The notes under the pieces: model-generated
What the model saw: only the letters and a program-made list of their open reading frames with translations
What the model was told of the DNA's origin: nothing
Databases searched by the model: none
Assembly (NCBI GenBank): GCA_946886865.1
Contig: CAMPJI010000056.1
Coordinates: 1-13,880 of the forward strand
Length of the DNA stretch: 13,880 bases
Source: an uncultured Lysobacterales bacterium
GTDB taxonomy: Bacteria; Pseudomonadota; Gammaproteobacteria; Xanthomonadales; Xanthomonadaceae
Reading direction: 5' to 3'
Shown here: one piece after another, positions 7,987-13,880 of the stretch
How positions within the stretch are numbered: the first letter of the stretch is position 1
Layout of the letters: every line of letters begins with the position of its first letter
Translations under genes and position numbers: made by a program

Positions 7987-8903
7987 GCGCCGCCAAGACC
8001 GCATCGGCCGCCAAGAAGCGTGGCCTGGGCCGTGGACTGGAGGCGCTGCTGGGCCCGAAATCCGAAGCGCCGGCGCTGGAAGCCGCGCCCGGCGACACCC
8101 TGCATTCGCTCCCGGTCGATGCGCTGACCGCGGGCAAGTACCAGCCGCGCAAGCACTGGGACGAAGACAAGCTGGCCGAGCTGGCCGAGTCGATCAAGGC
8201 GCAGGGCGTGATCCAGCCGATCGTGGTGCGCGAGATCGCCGACCACGGCGGGCGTACCTACGAGATCATCGCCGGCGAGCGCCGCTGGCGCGCCAGCAAG
8301 CAGGCCGGCCTGGCCGAGGTGCCGGTGGTGGTGCGCGAGGTCGACGACCGCACCGTGGTCGCGATGGCGCTGATCGAGAACATCCAGCGCGAGGACCTGA
8401 ACCCGCTGGAAGAGGCCAACGCGCTGCAACGGCTGATCGACGAGTTCGACCTGACCCACGCCCAGGCAGCCGAGGCGGTGGGCCGCTCGCGCGCGGCGGT
8501 GTCCAACCTGCTGCGCCTGCTGGAGCTACCGCCGGCGATCCGCGCGCTGGTGGAGTCGCGGCGGTTGGAGATGGGCCACGCCCGCGCACTGCTGACTTTG
8601 GCGCCGGACCTGGCCTCCAAGCTGGCGTCGGACGCCGCCGAGCACGGCTGGTCGGTGCGCGAGGTGGAGCACCGCGCCCAGCAGTTCGCCCTGGGCAAGG
8701 TGCCCGAGGGCAAGCGCAGCAAGCCGGCCAAGGCCAAGCCGCAGGCGGACATCGTCAGCCTGGAGCGCGAGCTGGCCGAGTCGCTCAACACCAAGGTCAA
8801 CGTGCTGCACGGCCGCGGCGGCAAGGGCCGCCTGGTCATCCACTACAGCGACCTGGACGCGCTGGACGGGGTGCTGGAGAAGTTGCGCGGCCCGGCCGCC
8901 TGA
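7983..8903 (+). CDS. parB: Chromosome-partitioning protein ParB (Spo0J-like CTPase)
   Basis: A 306-residue DNA-binding CTPase that loads at parS sites, slides as a clamp and stimulates ParA. N-terminal [14 protein letters not shown] (residues 11-24) is the usual ParA-activating segment. The CTP/DNA-binding core includes [23 protein letters not shown] and AGERRWRA (Gly98-Glu-Arg-Arg101), then [20 protein letters not shown]. The helix-turn-helix begins near Thr158 ([20 protein letters not shown]). After a Lys/Pro/Ala-rich linker (about residues 239-255), a C-terminal dimerisation domain ends in [21 protein letters not shown]. The start overlaps the parA stop by four bases. A 6-bp hairpin (8921-8935) follows, without a T-run. 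Confidence 0.97.
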   Translation: MSAAKTASAAKKRGLGRGLEALLGPKSEAPALEAAPGDTLHSLPVDALTAGKYQPRKHWDEDKLAELAESIKAQGVIQPIVVREIADHGGRTYEIIAGERRWRASKQAGLAEVPVVVREVDDRTVVAMALIENIQREDLNPLEEANALQRLIDEFDLTHAQAAEAVGRSRAAVSNLLRLLELPPAIRALVESRRLEMGHARALLTLAPDLASKLASDAAEHGWSVREVEHRAQQFALGKVPEGKRSKPAKAKPQADIVSLERELAESLNTKVNVLHGRGGKGRLVIHYSDLDALDGVLEKLRGPAA

Positions 8904-8941
8904 GCCCCCGTTCGATCGCAGGCCCGCCCCGGGCCAAGTGC

Positions 8942-8970
8942 TTGCCGGCAAAGCAAAAGCCCCGCATAAT
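8942..8970 (+). promoter_or_regulatory. Sigma70-type promoter of the rpmB-rpmG operon
   Basis: TTGCCG (8942-8947) and CATAAT (8965-8970) are separated by exactly 17 bases, the best -35/-10 pair in the window. The -35 lies in a perfect palindrome TTGCCGGCAA (8942-8951), and an imperfect dyad surrounds the -10. The predicted start is near 8977, about 200 bases before rpmB. Confidence 0.75.
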
Positions 8971-8976
8971 GCGCGG

Positions 8977-9178
8977 CTCGCTGCGTCCGGCTGCCCGTCA
9001 GGGCCGCCACCGGCGCGACCCGGAAACGCGATTCCGGGGCCGCCCGACGCAACCGCCTGATGCCTCAACCGGCCTGCCGGACCCGCACCAGGGCTGTCTC
9101 CCGTATCGCGTGCCGCCAACAGCGGCGGGGCCGCCGCCTCCCTGGCCAAGGGAAGCCCAACATCCTTTCGAGGTGCAC
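8977..9178 (+). other. Long 5' leader of rpmB with several hairpins
   Basis: The predicted leader contains a 7-bp hairpin CCCGGAA/TTCCGGG (9019-9025/9032-9038) that can be enclosed by GTCAGGGC pairing with GCCCGAC (8997-9004/9042-9048, one A bulged). A competing small hairpin GCCC-GTCA-GGGC lies at 8993-9004. Near the 3' end GGCGG (9124-9128) can pair either upstream (CCGCC at 9113-9117) or downstream (CCGCC at 9131-9135). No T-run or known riboswitch was recognised. The in-frame open reading through this region is better explained by high GC content than by coding. Confidence 0.4.
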
Positions 9179-9415
9179 ATGTCCCGAGTATGCCAAGTCA
9201 CTGGCAAGCGAACGACGACCGGCAACAACGTCTCGCACGCCATGAACAAGACCCGCCGCCGCTTCCTCCCGAACCTGCACGAGCGCCGGTTCTGGGTCGC
9301 CAGCGAGAACCGCTGGATCAAGCTGCGTGTTTCCACCAAGGCCCTGCGCACCATCGACAAGAACGGCATCGACGCCGTGCTCGCCGATCTCCGCGCCCGC
9401 GGCGAAAAGATCTGA
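9179..9415 (+). CDS. rpmB: 50S ribosomal protein L28
   Basis: A 78-residue basic protein of the large ribosomal subunit. It begins [21 protein letters not shown] and continues [18 protein letters not shown] and [20 protein letters not shown], the standard gammaproteobacterial L28 sequence and length. It has a single N-terminal cysteine rather than zinc-binding Cys pairs. The ATG at 9179 is preceded by GAGG at 9170-9173. It is the first gene of the rpmB-rpmG operon, with 13 bases between the genes, and its promoter lies about 200 bases upstream. Confidence 0.97.
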   Translation: MSRVCQVTGKRTTTGNNVSHAMNKTRRRFLPNLHERRFWVASENRWIKLRVSTKALRTIDKNGIDAVLADLRARGEKI

Positions 9416-9428
9416 GGAGGACTGACCG

Positions 9429-9593
9429 ATGGCTTCCAAGCGCGACAAGATCCGCCTGATTTCGACGGCCAACACCGGCCACTTCTACACCACCGACAAG
9501 AACAAGAAGAACACCCCGGGCAAGATGGAGATCAAGAAGTACGATCCAGTCGTCCGCAAGCACGTGATCTACAAGGAAGGCAAGATCAAGTGA
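9429..9593 (+). CDS. rpmG: 50S ribosomal protein L33
   Basis: A 54-residue basic protein of the large subunit: [20 protein letters not shown], then [19 protein letters not shown] and the end [10 protein letters not shown]. This is the cysteine-free (zinc-independent) form usual in Proteobacteria, and the sequence resembles Xanthomonas L33. A strong AGGAGG Shine-Dalgarno (9415-9420, overlapping the rpmB stop) lies eight bases before the ATG. The TGA stop (9591-9593) overlaps the first bases of a 20-bp inverted repeat, so the gene ends inside a large hairpin. Confidence 0.97.
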   Translation: MASKRDKIRLISTANTGHFYTTDKNKKNTPGKMEIKKYDPVVRKHVIYKEGKIK

Positions 9594-9636
9594 CGCAGTG
9601 ACGCGTTCGCGACGCGAACGCCTTTGTCACTGCGTC
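9592..9636 (+). repeat. 20-bp interrupted inverted repeat overlapping the rpmG stop codon
   Basis: GACGCAGTGAC (9592-9602) pairs perfectly with GTCACTGCGTC (9626-9636), enclosing GCGTTCGCG/CGCGAACGC (9603-9611/9613-9621) with a single A between and CTTT (9622-9625) bulged. This would fold into a very stable stem at the 3' end of the rpmB-rpmG transcript. The outer 11-bp arm is absent from units 2 and 3. Confidence 0.85.
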
Positions 9637-9662
9637 ATCCCGGCGGAAGCCGGGATCCACGG

Positions 9663-9690
9663 AGCCCGCCGCAAGGCGGGCTTTGCTTTT
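9663..9690 (+). terminator. Terminator-like hairpin C1 of the rpmB-rpmG operon
   Basis: AGCCCGCC-GCAA-GGCGGGCT (9663-9682) is an 8-bp GC-rich stem with a GNRA tetraloop, followed by TTGCTTTT. This has the form of a rho-independent terminator with a slightly interrupted T-run, 70 bases after the rpmG stop. Confidence 0.7.
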
Positions 9691-9758
9691 CCGCGGCACC
9701 GCGTTCGTAACGCGAACGCCTCTGTCATTGCGTTATCCCGGCGAAAGCCGGGATCCAG

Positions 9759-9786
9759 AGCCCGCCGCAAGGCGGGCTTTGCTTTT
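9759..9786 (+). terminator. Terminator-like hairpin C2, identical copy of C1
   Basis: The same stem, GCAA loop and TTGCTTTT tail as at 9663-9690, 96 bases downstream. It would serve as a back-up terminator if C1 is read through. Confidence 0.6.
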
Positions 9787-9987
9787 CCGGCGTCCGCGAC
9801 GCGGACGCCCGTGTCACTGCGCCATCGCTGCCCCGCATCAGGCCGGGGCACACAGGGCCCGCCCGGTTACTGAGCGCACGACGATGACCGACGCGGGGTC
9901 CTGGCGTTCCACGGGACGACGCGCCCGGGCCATCCCCGGCCATGGACTGGCGATGCACGATGCCTGGTCGCCCCGCTCTCCGGCCGA

Positions 9988-10009
9988 CATTCCCGCCTGC
10001 GCAGGAATG
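9988..10009 (-). repeat. Single dispersed palindromic element (CATTCC...GGAATG)
   Basis: Read on the minus strand: CATTCC, ten bases, GGAATG, with an internal CCTGCGCAGG palindrome (9996-10005). It has the style of the widespread CATTCCTGCGCAGG/GGGAATG repeats of Xanthomonadaceae and relatives, in the opposite orientation to the array behind rpmG. Confidence 0.5.
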
Positions 10010-10165
10010 GCGGTGCGCACGCCATGACGTGCAACAGCCCGGGCGTCGCACGTCCCCGTGCCTGCACGACGTCAAGCCGGCACCGGAAGCCCACCGCTTT
10101 GGATGCAGGTTGGCGCGCCCGGAACAGACACCGGGGCCGTGGACCCGCATCCGCGCACATAACGC

Positions 10166-10201
10166 TTTCAACAGCACTCCGGATTTCAACAGCACTCCGG
10201 A
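10166..10201 (+). repeat. Perfect tandem duplication of an 18-base unit
   Basis: TTTCAACAGCACTCCGGA occurs twice head to tail with no mismatch, ending about 20 bases before the putative -10 box of the kinase gene. Each unit ends with TCCGGA. Confidence 0.95.
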
Positions 10202-10221
10202 CCGTCCCGGCCGACCCGCCG

Positions 10222-10227
10222 TACACT
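10222..10227 (+). promoter_or_regulatory. Putative -10 box (TACACT) of the kinase gene
   Basis: TACACT lies 32 bases before the GTG start and is followed by a purine-rich Shine-Dalgarno region AGGGGAGAGG (10243-10252). No clear -35 hexamer; the position at 17-base spacing falls at the end of the tandem 18-mer. Confidence 0.4.
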
Positions 10228-10259
10228 CCCCCGACGTTCCGCAGGGGAGAGGCGCGACG

Positions 10260-13200
10260 GTGATCCCGGGCTGGTGGCTGCTGCTGGTGTCGGTGGGCTA
10301 CGTCGGTGTGCTCTTCGCGGTGGCCTACGTGGGCGACCAGCGCGCGGCGCCGGCGGGCGGGCGCAGCTGGATGCGCCCGGCGGTGTACTCGCTGGCGCTG
10401 GCGGTGTACTGCTCGTCGTGGACGTTCTACGGCGCCGTCGGCACGGCCGCGCGCACCGGGCTGGGCTTCCTGCCGATCTACCTGGGCCCGCTGCTGATGC
10501 TGGCCTTCGGCTGGCGGATCCTCGAGCGCCTGGTGCTGATTTCCGGCGAGCAGCGCATCGTCTCGATCGCCGACTTCCTGTCCTCGCGCTACGGTCGCGC
10601 CCCCGGGCTCGCCGCGCTGGTGGCGGCGCTGGCGCTGGTGGCGGCGGTGCCGTACGTCGCGTTGCAGTTCAAGGCCGTGGCCATGAGTGTGGAGGTGCTG
10701 GCCGGCGTGCCGGCCGACACCGGGCTGCTGACCGACCCGGCCTTCTACACGGCGATACTGCTGGCGCTGTTCGCGATCGCCTTCGGCACGCGCCAGATCG
10801 ACGCCACCGAGCACCACCGCGGCATGGTGCTGGCCGTGGCCCTGGAGTCGCTGGTGAAGCTGGTCGCCTTCGTGGCGATCGGCGCCTTCGCGATGCTGCA
10901 CCTGCCCGGCACCGGGCACATCGGCGAGCGCATGGTGCAGGCCGCGCACGTGGTCACCGACCCGGGACTGCCGGCAGGGTTTGTCGCGCAGACGCTGCTG
11001 GCCTTCGCCGCGATCATCTGCCTGCCGCGGCAGTTCCATGTCGCCGTGGTGGAGTGCCAGGACGTGGGCGACCTGCGTCGCGCGCGCTGGCTGTTCGGGG
11101 GCTACCTGGCACTGATCTCGCTGCTGGTGGTGCCCATCACCCTGGCCGGGCAGGCGGTGCTGGGTAGCACCGGCGCCTCGCCCGATACCTACGTGCTAGC
11201 GCTGCCGTTGGCGCTGGACCGATCGGCGCTGGCGCTGGTGGTGTACATCGGCGGGTTCTCCGCGGCCACGGGGATGGTGATCGTTGCCAGCGTCGCGCTC
11301 GCCACCATGGTCAGCAACGATCTGGTGGTGCCGGCGCTGCTGCGCAGTGGTGCGCTGCACGAAGGCCAGAAGATCGACCGGCCGGTGCTGTGGGTGCGGC
11401 GCCTGACCATCGCGCTGCTCGCCCTGATGGCGTACGCCTACCACCGCGGTGCACTCGGGCAGCCGGGCCTGGCGCAGCATGGCCTGCTGGCGTTCGCTGC
11501 GGTCGCCCAGTTCGCGCCGGCGCTGATCGGCGGGCTGTACTGGCGCGGCGCCAGCCGCGCCGGGGCGTTCAGCGGACTGCTGGCCGGTGCGGTGGCCTGG
11601 GCTTACACCTTGGCGTTGCCCGCGCTGTCGCGCACCGGCTGGATCGATGCGCAATGGATCGAGCGCGGGCCCTTTGGCCTGGCGTGGCTGCGCCCGGAAG
11701 CGCTGTTCGGCATGAGCGGTTGGGACGCGCTGACGCACGGCGTGGTCTGGTCGCTGCTGCTCAACGCCGGCGTGTTCGTGCTGGTGTCCGCGCGCCAGCG
11801 GCCGCGGCTTCAGGACCAGCTGCTGGCCTCGCCGTTCCTGGACCCGTACGTGCAGCGGCCCGCGCTCGGCCCCGGTGGCTGGGCGGGCAGCGTGCGTGCC
11901 GGTGAGTTGTTGGCGCTGGCCGAGCGCATCGTCGGCGAGCGCCACGCCCGGCGCGCATTCGAGGACCACGCCGCCCGCCAGGGCGGTACCTGGCAACCCG
12001 CGCAGCCGGCCGACCGCGCCCTGGCGCAGTTCACCGAGCGCCTGCTGGCCTCGGCGATCGGTGCGGCGTCGGCACGCTTGACGCTGACCAGCGCGCTGCG
12101 CGGCTCGGGCATGGAGCTGGGGGAGGTGGTCGCGCTGCTGGACGAAGCCAACCAGGAGCTGCGCTTCAACCGCCAGGTGCTGTCGACCACGCTGGAAAAC
12201 ATCAGCCAGGGCGTCAGCGTGGTGGACGCACGCATGCGGCTGGTGGCCTGGAACCACCGCTACCAGGAGCTGTTCGACTACCCCGACGGCATGCTCTACG
12301 TCGGCCGCCCGGTGGCCGACCTGATCCGCTGGAATGCCGAACGCGGCGAACTGGGCAGCGGTGACATCGACGCGCAGGTGCAACGCCGCCTGGAGCACCT
12401 GCGCGCCGGCGCGCCGCACGTGTTCGAGCGCGTGCGCGCCAACGGCCAGGTCATCGAGATGCGCGGCCAGCCGCTGGCGGGCGGTGGCTACGTCACCAGC
12501 TACAGCGACGTCACCGACTACAAGCGCGCCGAACAGTCGTTGCGCGAGATCAACGAGACGCTGGAGCAGCGCGTGGAGCAGCGCACGCGCGAAGCCGAGT
12601 CCGCGCAGCAGGCCAAGACCCGCTTCCTGGCCGCGGTCAGCCATGACGTCCTGCAGCCGCTCAATGCCGCGCGGCTGTTCACCTCGGCGCTGCGCGAAAG
12701 CGGTGACATCGGTGAACAGGCGCGGCTGGCCGAGCGCGTGGACGCCGCCCTGCGCGCCGCCGAAGACCTGCTGGACGGGCTGCTCGACATTTCGCGCCTG
12801 GACGCCGGCGCGCTGCAGCCATCGTTGGACACGTTCGACGCGGGTGCGCTGCTGCGCGAGCTGGCCGCGCAGTACGCACCGGGCGCGGCGACGCGTGGAC
12901 TGGCGCTGAGGCTGCGCGTGCCGGCCGGTCCGTTGCCGGTCTGCAGCGACCGCCGGCTGCTGCGGCGCGCGCTGCAGAACTTCATCGCCAATGCGTTGCG
13001 CTATACGCGGCGAGGCGGTGTGCTGCTGGTGGCGCGGCCCTGCGATGGCCATGTGCGCCTCGAAGTGTGGGACACCGGACCCGGCATCCCGGACCACCAC
13101 CTGGGCCAGATCTTCGAAGAGTTCCGGCGGTTCGAGCGGCCCAGCCAGGACGGTGAGCGCGGGCTCGGCCTGGGGCTGTCGATCTGCCAGCGCATCGCGC

Positions 13201-13718
13201 GCACGCTGGCCCATCCGCTGACGGTGCGCTCGCGCGTGGGGCGCGGCAGCGTGTTCGCCGTCCAGGTGCCGCGGTCAACGGCGAATGCGATCACGCCACC
13301 GCTGCCGGCCGCACCGGCCGGGTTGCAGGCCGCCCACGAGCTGGCGGGGCTGCGCGTGCTGTGCATCGACAACGATGCTGAAATCCTGGACGGCATGCGC
13401 GCCCTGCTGTCGCGCTGGCAGGCGATCGCCATGACCGCTGCCACCGTCGACCAGGCGCTGGCCCTGGTGGAGGACCACCCACCGGATGTCGCGTTGGTGG
13501 ATTACCACCTGCACGACCGGCTCGACGGCCTCGGCGTGATCGACGCGCTGCGGGCGGCCACGCGACGGGCCTTGCCTGCCGCGCTGCTGACCGGTGACGG
13601 CAGCGATGCGGTCGCCAGGCGCGCACGCGAGCGCGGCTGCCCGGTCCTGACCAAACCCGTGCGGCCGGCCTCGTTGCGCGCGTTCCTGGCGGCCCAGCGC
13701 GCAGGGGCCGACGCCTGA
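10260..13718 (+). CDS. Hybrid sensor histidine kinase with sodium/solute-symporter-like sensor domain, PAS and receiver
   Basis: A 1152-residue inner-membrane protein. Residues 1 to about 530 form a many-helix SLC5/SSF-like domain (opening IPGWWLLLVSVGYVGVLFAV; then SSWTFYGAVGTAARTGLGF and RIVSIADFLSSRYG), as in CbrA-type kinases. A PAS domain spans about 645-755 (NISQGVSVVDARMRLVAWN), followed by a coiled coil. The kinase core has phospho-acceptor His795 in AAVSHDVLQPLNAARLF, Asn911 in the N box, DTGPGIP from 938 and GLGLGLS from 968. A C-terminal receiver (about 1032-1145) has Asp1081 in LVDYHL and Lys1132 in LTKPVRP, with acidic patch CIDND (Asp1037, Asn1038, Asp1039). GTG 10260 is chosen: it has a Shine-Dalgarno region upstream and begins the first membrane helix directly. 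No separate response regulator is adjacent. Ligand unknown; I infer sensing of a transported nutrient or a metabolic state. Confidence 0.92.
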   Translation: MIPGWWLLLVSVGYVGVLFAVAYVGDQRAAPAGGRSWMRPAVYSLALAVYCSSWTFYGAVGTAARTGLGFLPIYLGPLLMLAFGWRILERLVLISGEQRIVSIADFLSSRYGRAPGLAALVAALALVAAVPYVALQFKAVAMSVEVLAGVPADTGLLTDPAFYTAILLALFAIAFGTRQIDATEHHRGMVLAVALESLVKLVAFVAIGAFAMLHLPGTGHIGERMVQAAHVVTDPGLPAGFVAQTLLAFAAIICLPRQFHVAVVECQDVGDLRRARWLFGGYLALISLLVVPITLAGQAVLGSTGASPDTYVLALPLALDRSALALVVYIGGFSAATGMVIVASVALATMVSNDLVVPALLRSGALHEGQKIDRPVLWVRRLTIALLALMAYAYHRGALGQPGLAQHGLLAFAAVAQFAPALIGGLYWRGASRAGAFSGLLAGAVAWAYTLALPALSRTGWIDAQWIERGPFGLAWLRPEALFGMSGWDALTHGVVWSLLLNAGVFVLVSARQRPRLQDQLLASPFLDPYVQRPALGPGGWAGSVRAGELLALAERIVGERHARRAFEDHAARQGGTWQPAQPADRALAQFTERLLASAIGAASARLTLTSALRGSGMELGEVVALLDEANQELRFNRQVLSTTLENISQGVSVVDARMRLVAWNHRYQELFDYPDGMLYVGRPVADLIRWNAERGELGSGDIDAQVQRRLEHLRAGAPHVFERVRANGQVIEMRGQPLAGGGYVTSYSDVTDYKRAEQSLREINETLEQRVEQRTREAESAQQAKTRFLAAVSHDVLQPLNAARLFTSALRESGDIGEQARLAERVDAALRAAEDLLDGLLDISRLDAGALQPSLDTFDAGALLRELAAQYAPGAATRGLALRLRVPAGPLPVCSDRRLLRRALQNFIANALRYTRRGGVLLVARPCDGHVRLEVWDTGPGIPDHHLGQIFEEFRRFERPSQDGERGLGLGLSICQRIARTLAHPLTVRSRVGRGSVFAVQVPRSTANAITPPLPAAPAGLQAAHELAGLRVLCIDNDAEILDGMRALLSRWQAIAMTAATVDQALALVEDHPPDVALVDYHLHDRLDGLGVIDALRAATRRALPAALLTGDGSDAVARRARERGCPVLTKPVRPASLRAFLAAQRAGADA

Positions 13719-13880
13719 CCGCACGGGTCGCCGGGGTCCTGAAGCTGTCTGTCGCCTGACCGTCCCGCGTGTCGCGATGCCGACATGGCCGGATGACGAC
13801 ACGGCCGTGACCGCGGCTTGCGCATCCTGTATCCCAGTTCCCCGCCGCCACGTCCGCCCCGATGCGCACCGCTCCCGCTC
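13719..13880. other. Gene-free end of window
   Basis: No gene is supported. A 7-bp inverted repeat CGTGTCG/CGACACG (13768-13774/13797-13803) and a 10-base palindrome CACGGCCGTG (13800-13809) are visible, with no T-run. An ATG at 13861 opens a frame that leaves the window after six codons; it has no Shine-Dalgarno sequence and cannot be judged. Confidence 0.4.

Larger units (their letters stand above)
9592..9850. repeat. Three-unit array of palindromic (hairpin) repeats behind rpmG
   Basis: Each unit is built as hairpin A, a spacer GTCA(C/T)TGCG, and hairpin B; units 1 and 2 also have hairpin C. A copies: 9603-9621, 9701-9719 and 9790-9808. B copies: 9637-9656 (8-bp stem, GGAA loop), 9735-9754 (same stem, GAAA loop), and a diverged one at 9829-9850. 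C copies: 9663-9682 and 9759-9778. Units 1 and 2 are offset by 98 bases. The B element resembles the dispersed CGTCATTCCCGCGAAAGCGG-type repeats found in many Beta- and Gammaproteobacteria. The spacing is made of repeat sequence and not unique spacers, so this is not a CRISPR array. Confidence 0.85.
9851..10259. other. Gene-free region upstream of the hybrid histidine kinase
   Basis: About 410 bases without a credible gene. An open frame continuous with the kinase runs through it, but its translation (Arg/Pro/His-rich, no membrane or domain character) and lack of a start signal argue against coding. It contains a palindromic element at 9988-10009, an 18-base tandem duplication at 10166-10201 and the likely kinase promoter at 10222-10227. 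Confidence 0.6.

Noticed and set aside
8942..9178. An in-frame 79-codon extension of rpmB
   Set aside because: It would begin at TTG within the -35 box; L28 has a conserved start at [10 protein letters not shown] with its own GAGG Shine-Dalgarno. Foldable non-coding leader is more likely.
9592..9850. A possible CRISPR array
   Set aside because: Only two to three units, units are about 90-98 bases and internally palindromic, no unique spacers of constant length, and no cas genes nearby.
9942..10259. A 106-codon N-terminal extension of the hybrid kinase
   Set aside because: The extension has no recognisable domain and crosses a dispersed repeat, a tandem duplication and a promoter-like box. 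The GTG at 10260 has a Shine-Dalgarno region and begins the first membrane helix.
13800..13880. CACGGCCGTG palindrome as an operator, and the ATG at 13861 as the start of a new gene
   Set aside because: A single 10-base GC palindrome is expected by chance here, and six codons with no ribosome-binding site cannot support a gene call.

Overview
This is a very GC-rich chromosomal window. Most of its genes are housekeeping genes. The predicted L28 and L33 proteins, the operon order rsmG then parA-parB, an aryl-polyene/xanthomonadin-type AMP ligase next to a phosphopantetheinyl transferase, and the promoter style all suggest a member of the Xanthomonadaceae/Lysobacteraceae (a Lysobacter, Luteimonas or Xanthomonas relative). 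That placement is inference from protein character; no database was searched.

Layout. Bases 1-276 (minus) hold the 5' part of a gamma-carbonic-anhydrase-family gene. It diverges from a CalB-like coniferyl aldehyde dehydrogenase (354-1775), which runs convergently into a low-specificity L-threonine aldolase (1786-2802, minus). Next is exonuclease III xthA (2886-3668), a strong minus-strand terminator, and a small GlsB/YeaQ-type membrane protein (3769-4041, minus). An aryl-polyene-type AMP ligase (4189-5556, minus) and a 4'-phosphopantetheinyl transferase (5689-6288, plus) form a divergent pair. After them come rsmG (6333-6989), the parA-parB partition operon (7165-8903) and the ribosomal-protein operon rpmB-rpmG (9179-9593). 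About 660 bases without a gene follow, beginning with a cluster of structured repeats. The window ends with a 1152-residue hybrid histidine kinase whose N-terminus is a sodium/solute-symporter-like membrane domain (10260-13718).

How the genes relate. The ligase and transferase are the natural activation steps of a carrier-protein-based (polyene pigment) pathway, but no ketosynthase, carrier protein or dehydratase lies in the window. ParA/ParB act in chromosome segregation, but no parS site is visible here. RpmB and RpmG are translationally spaced parts of the 50S subunit. The kinase has no partner response regulator in view.

Most notable non-coding signals. (1) Four genes have a TANNNT box exactly six bases before the ATG and no Shine-Dalgarno sequence, which suggests leaderless transcripts; the other genes mostly have clear Shine-Dalgarno sequences. 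(2) A three-unit array of hairpins lies directly behind rpmG (9592-9850). It has GNRA tetraloops, compensatory base changes between units, and two identical terminator-like hairpins; the first and largest stem contains the rpmG stop codon. (3) rpmB has a good sigma70-type promoter about 200 bases upstream, giving a long, foldable leader. I see no phage, insertion sequence, CRISPR array, tRNA or rRNA, and no convincing new multi-gene system.
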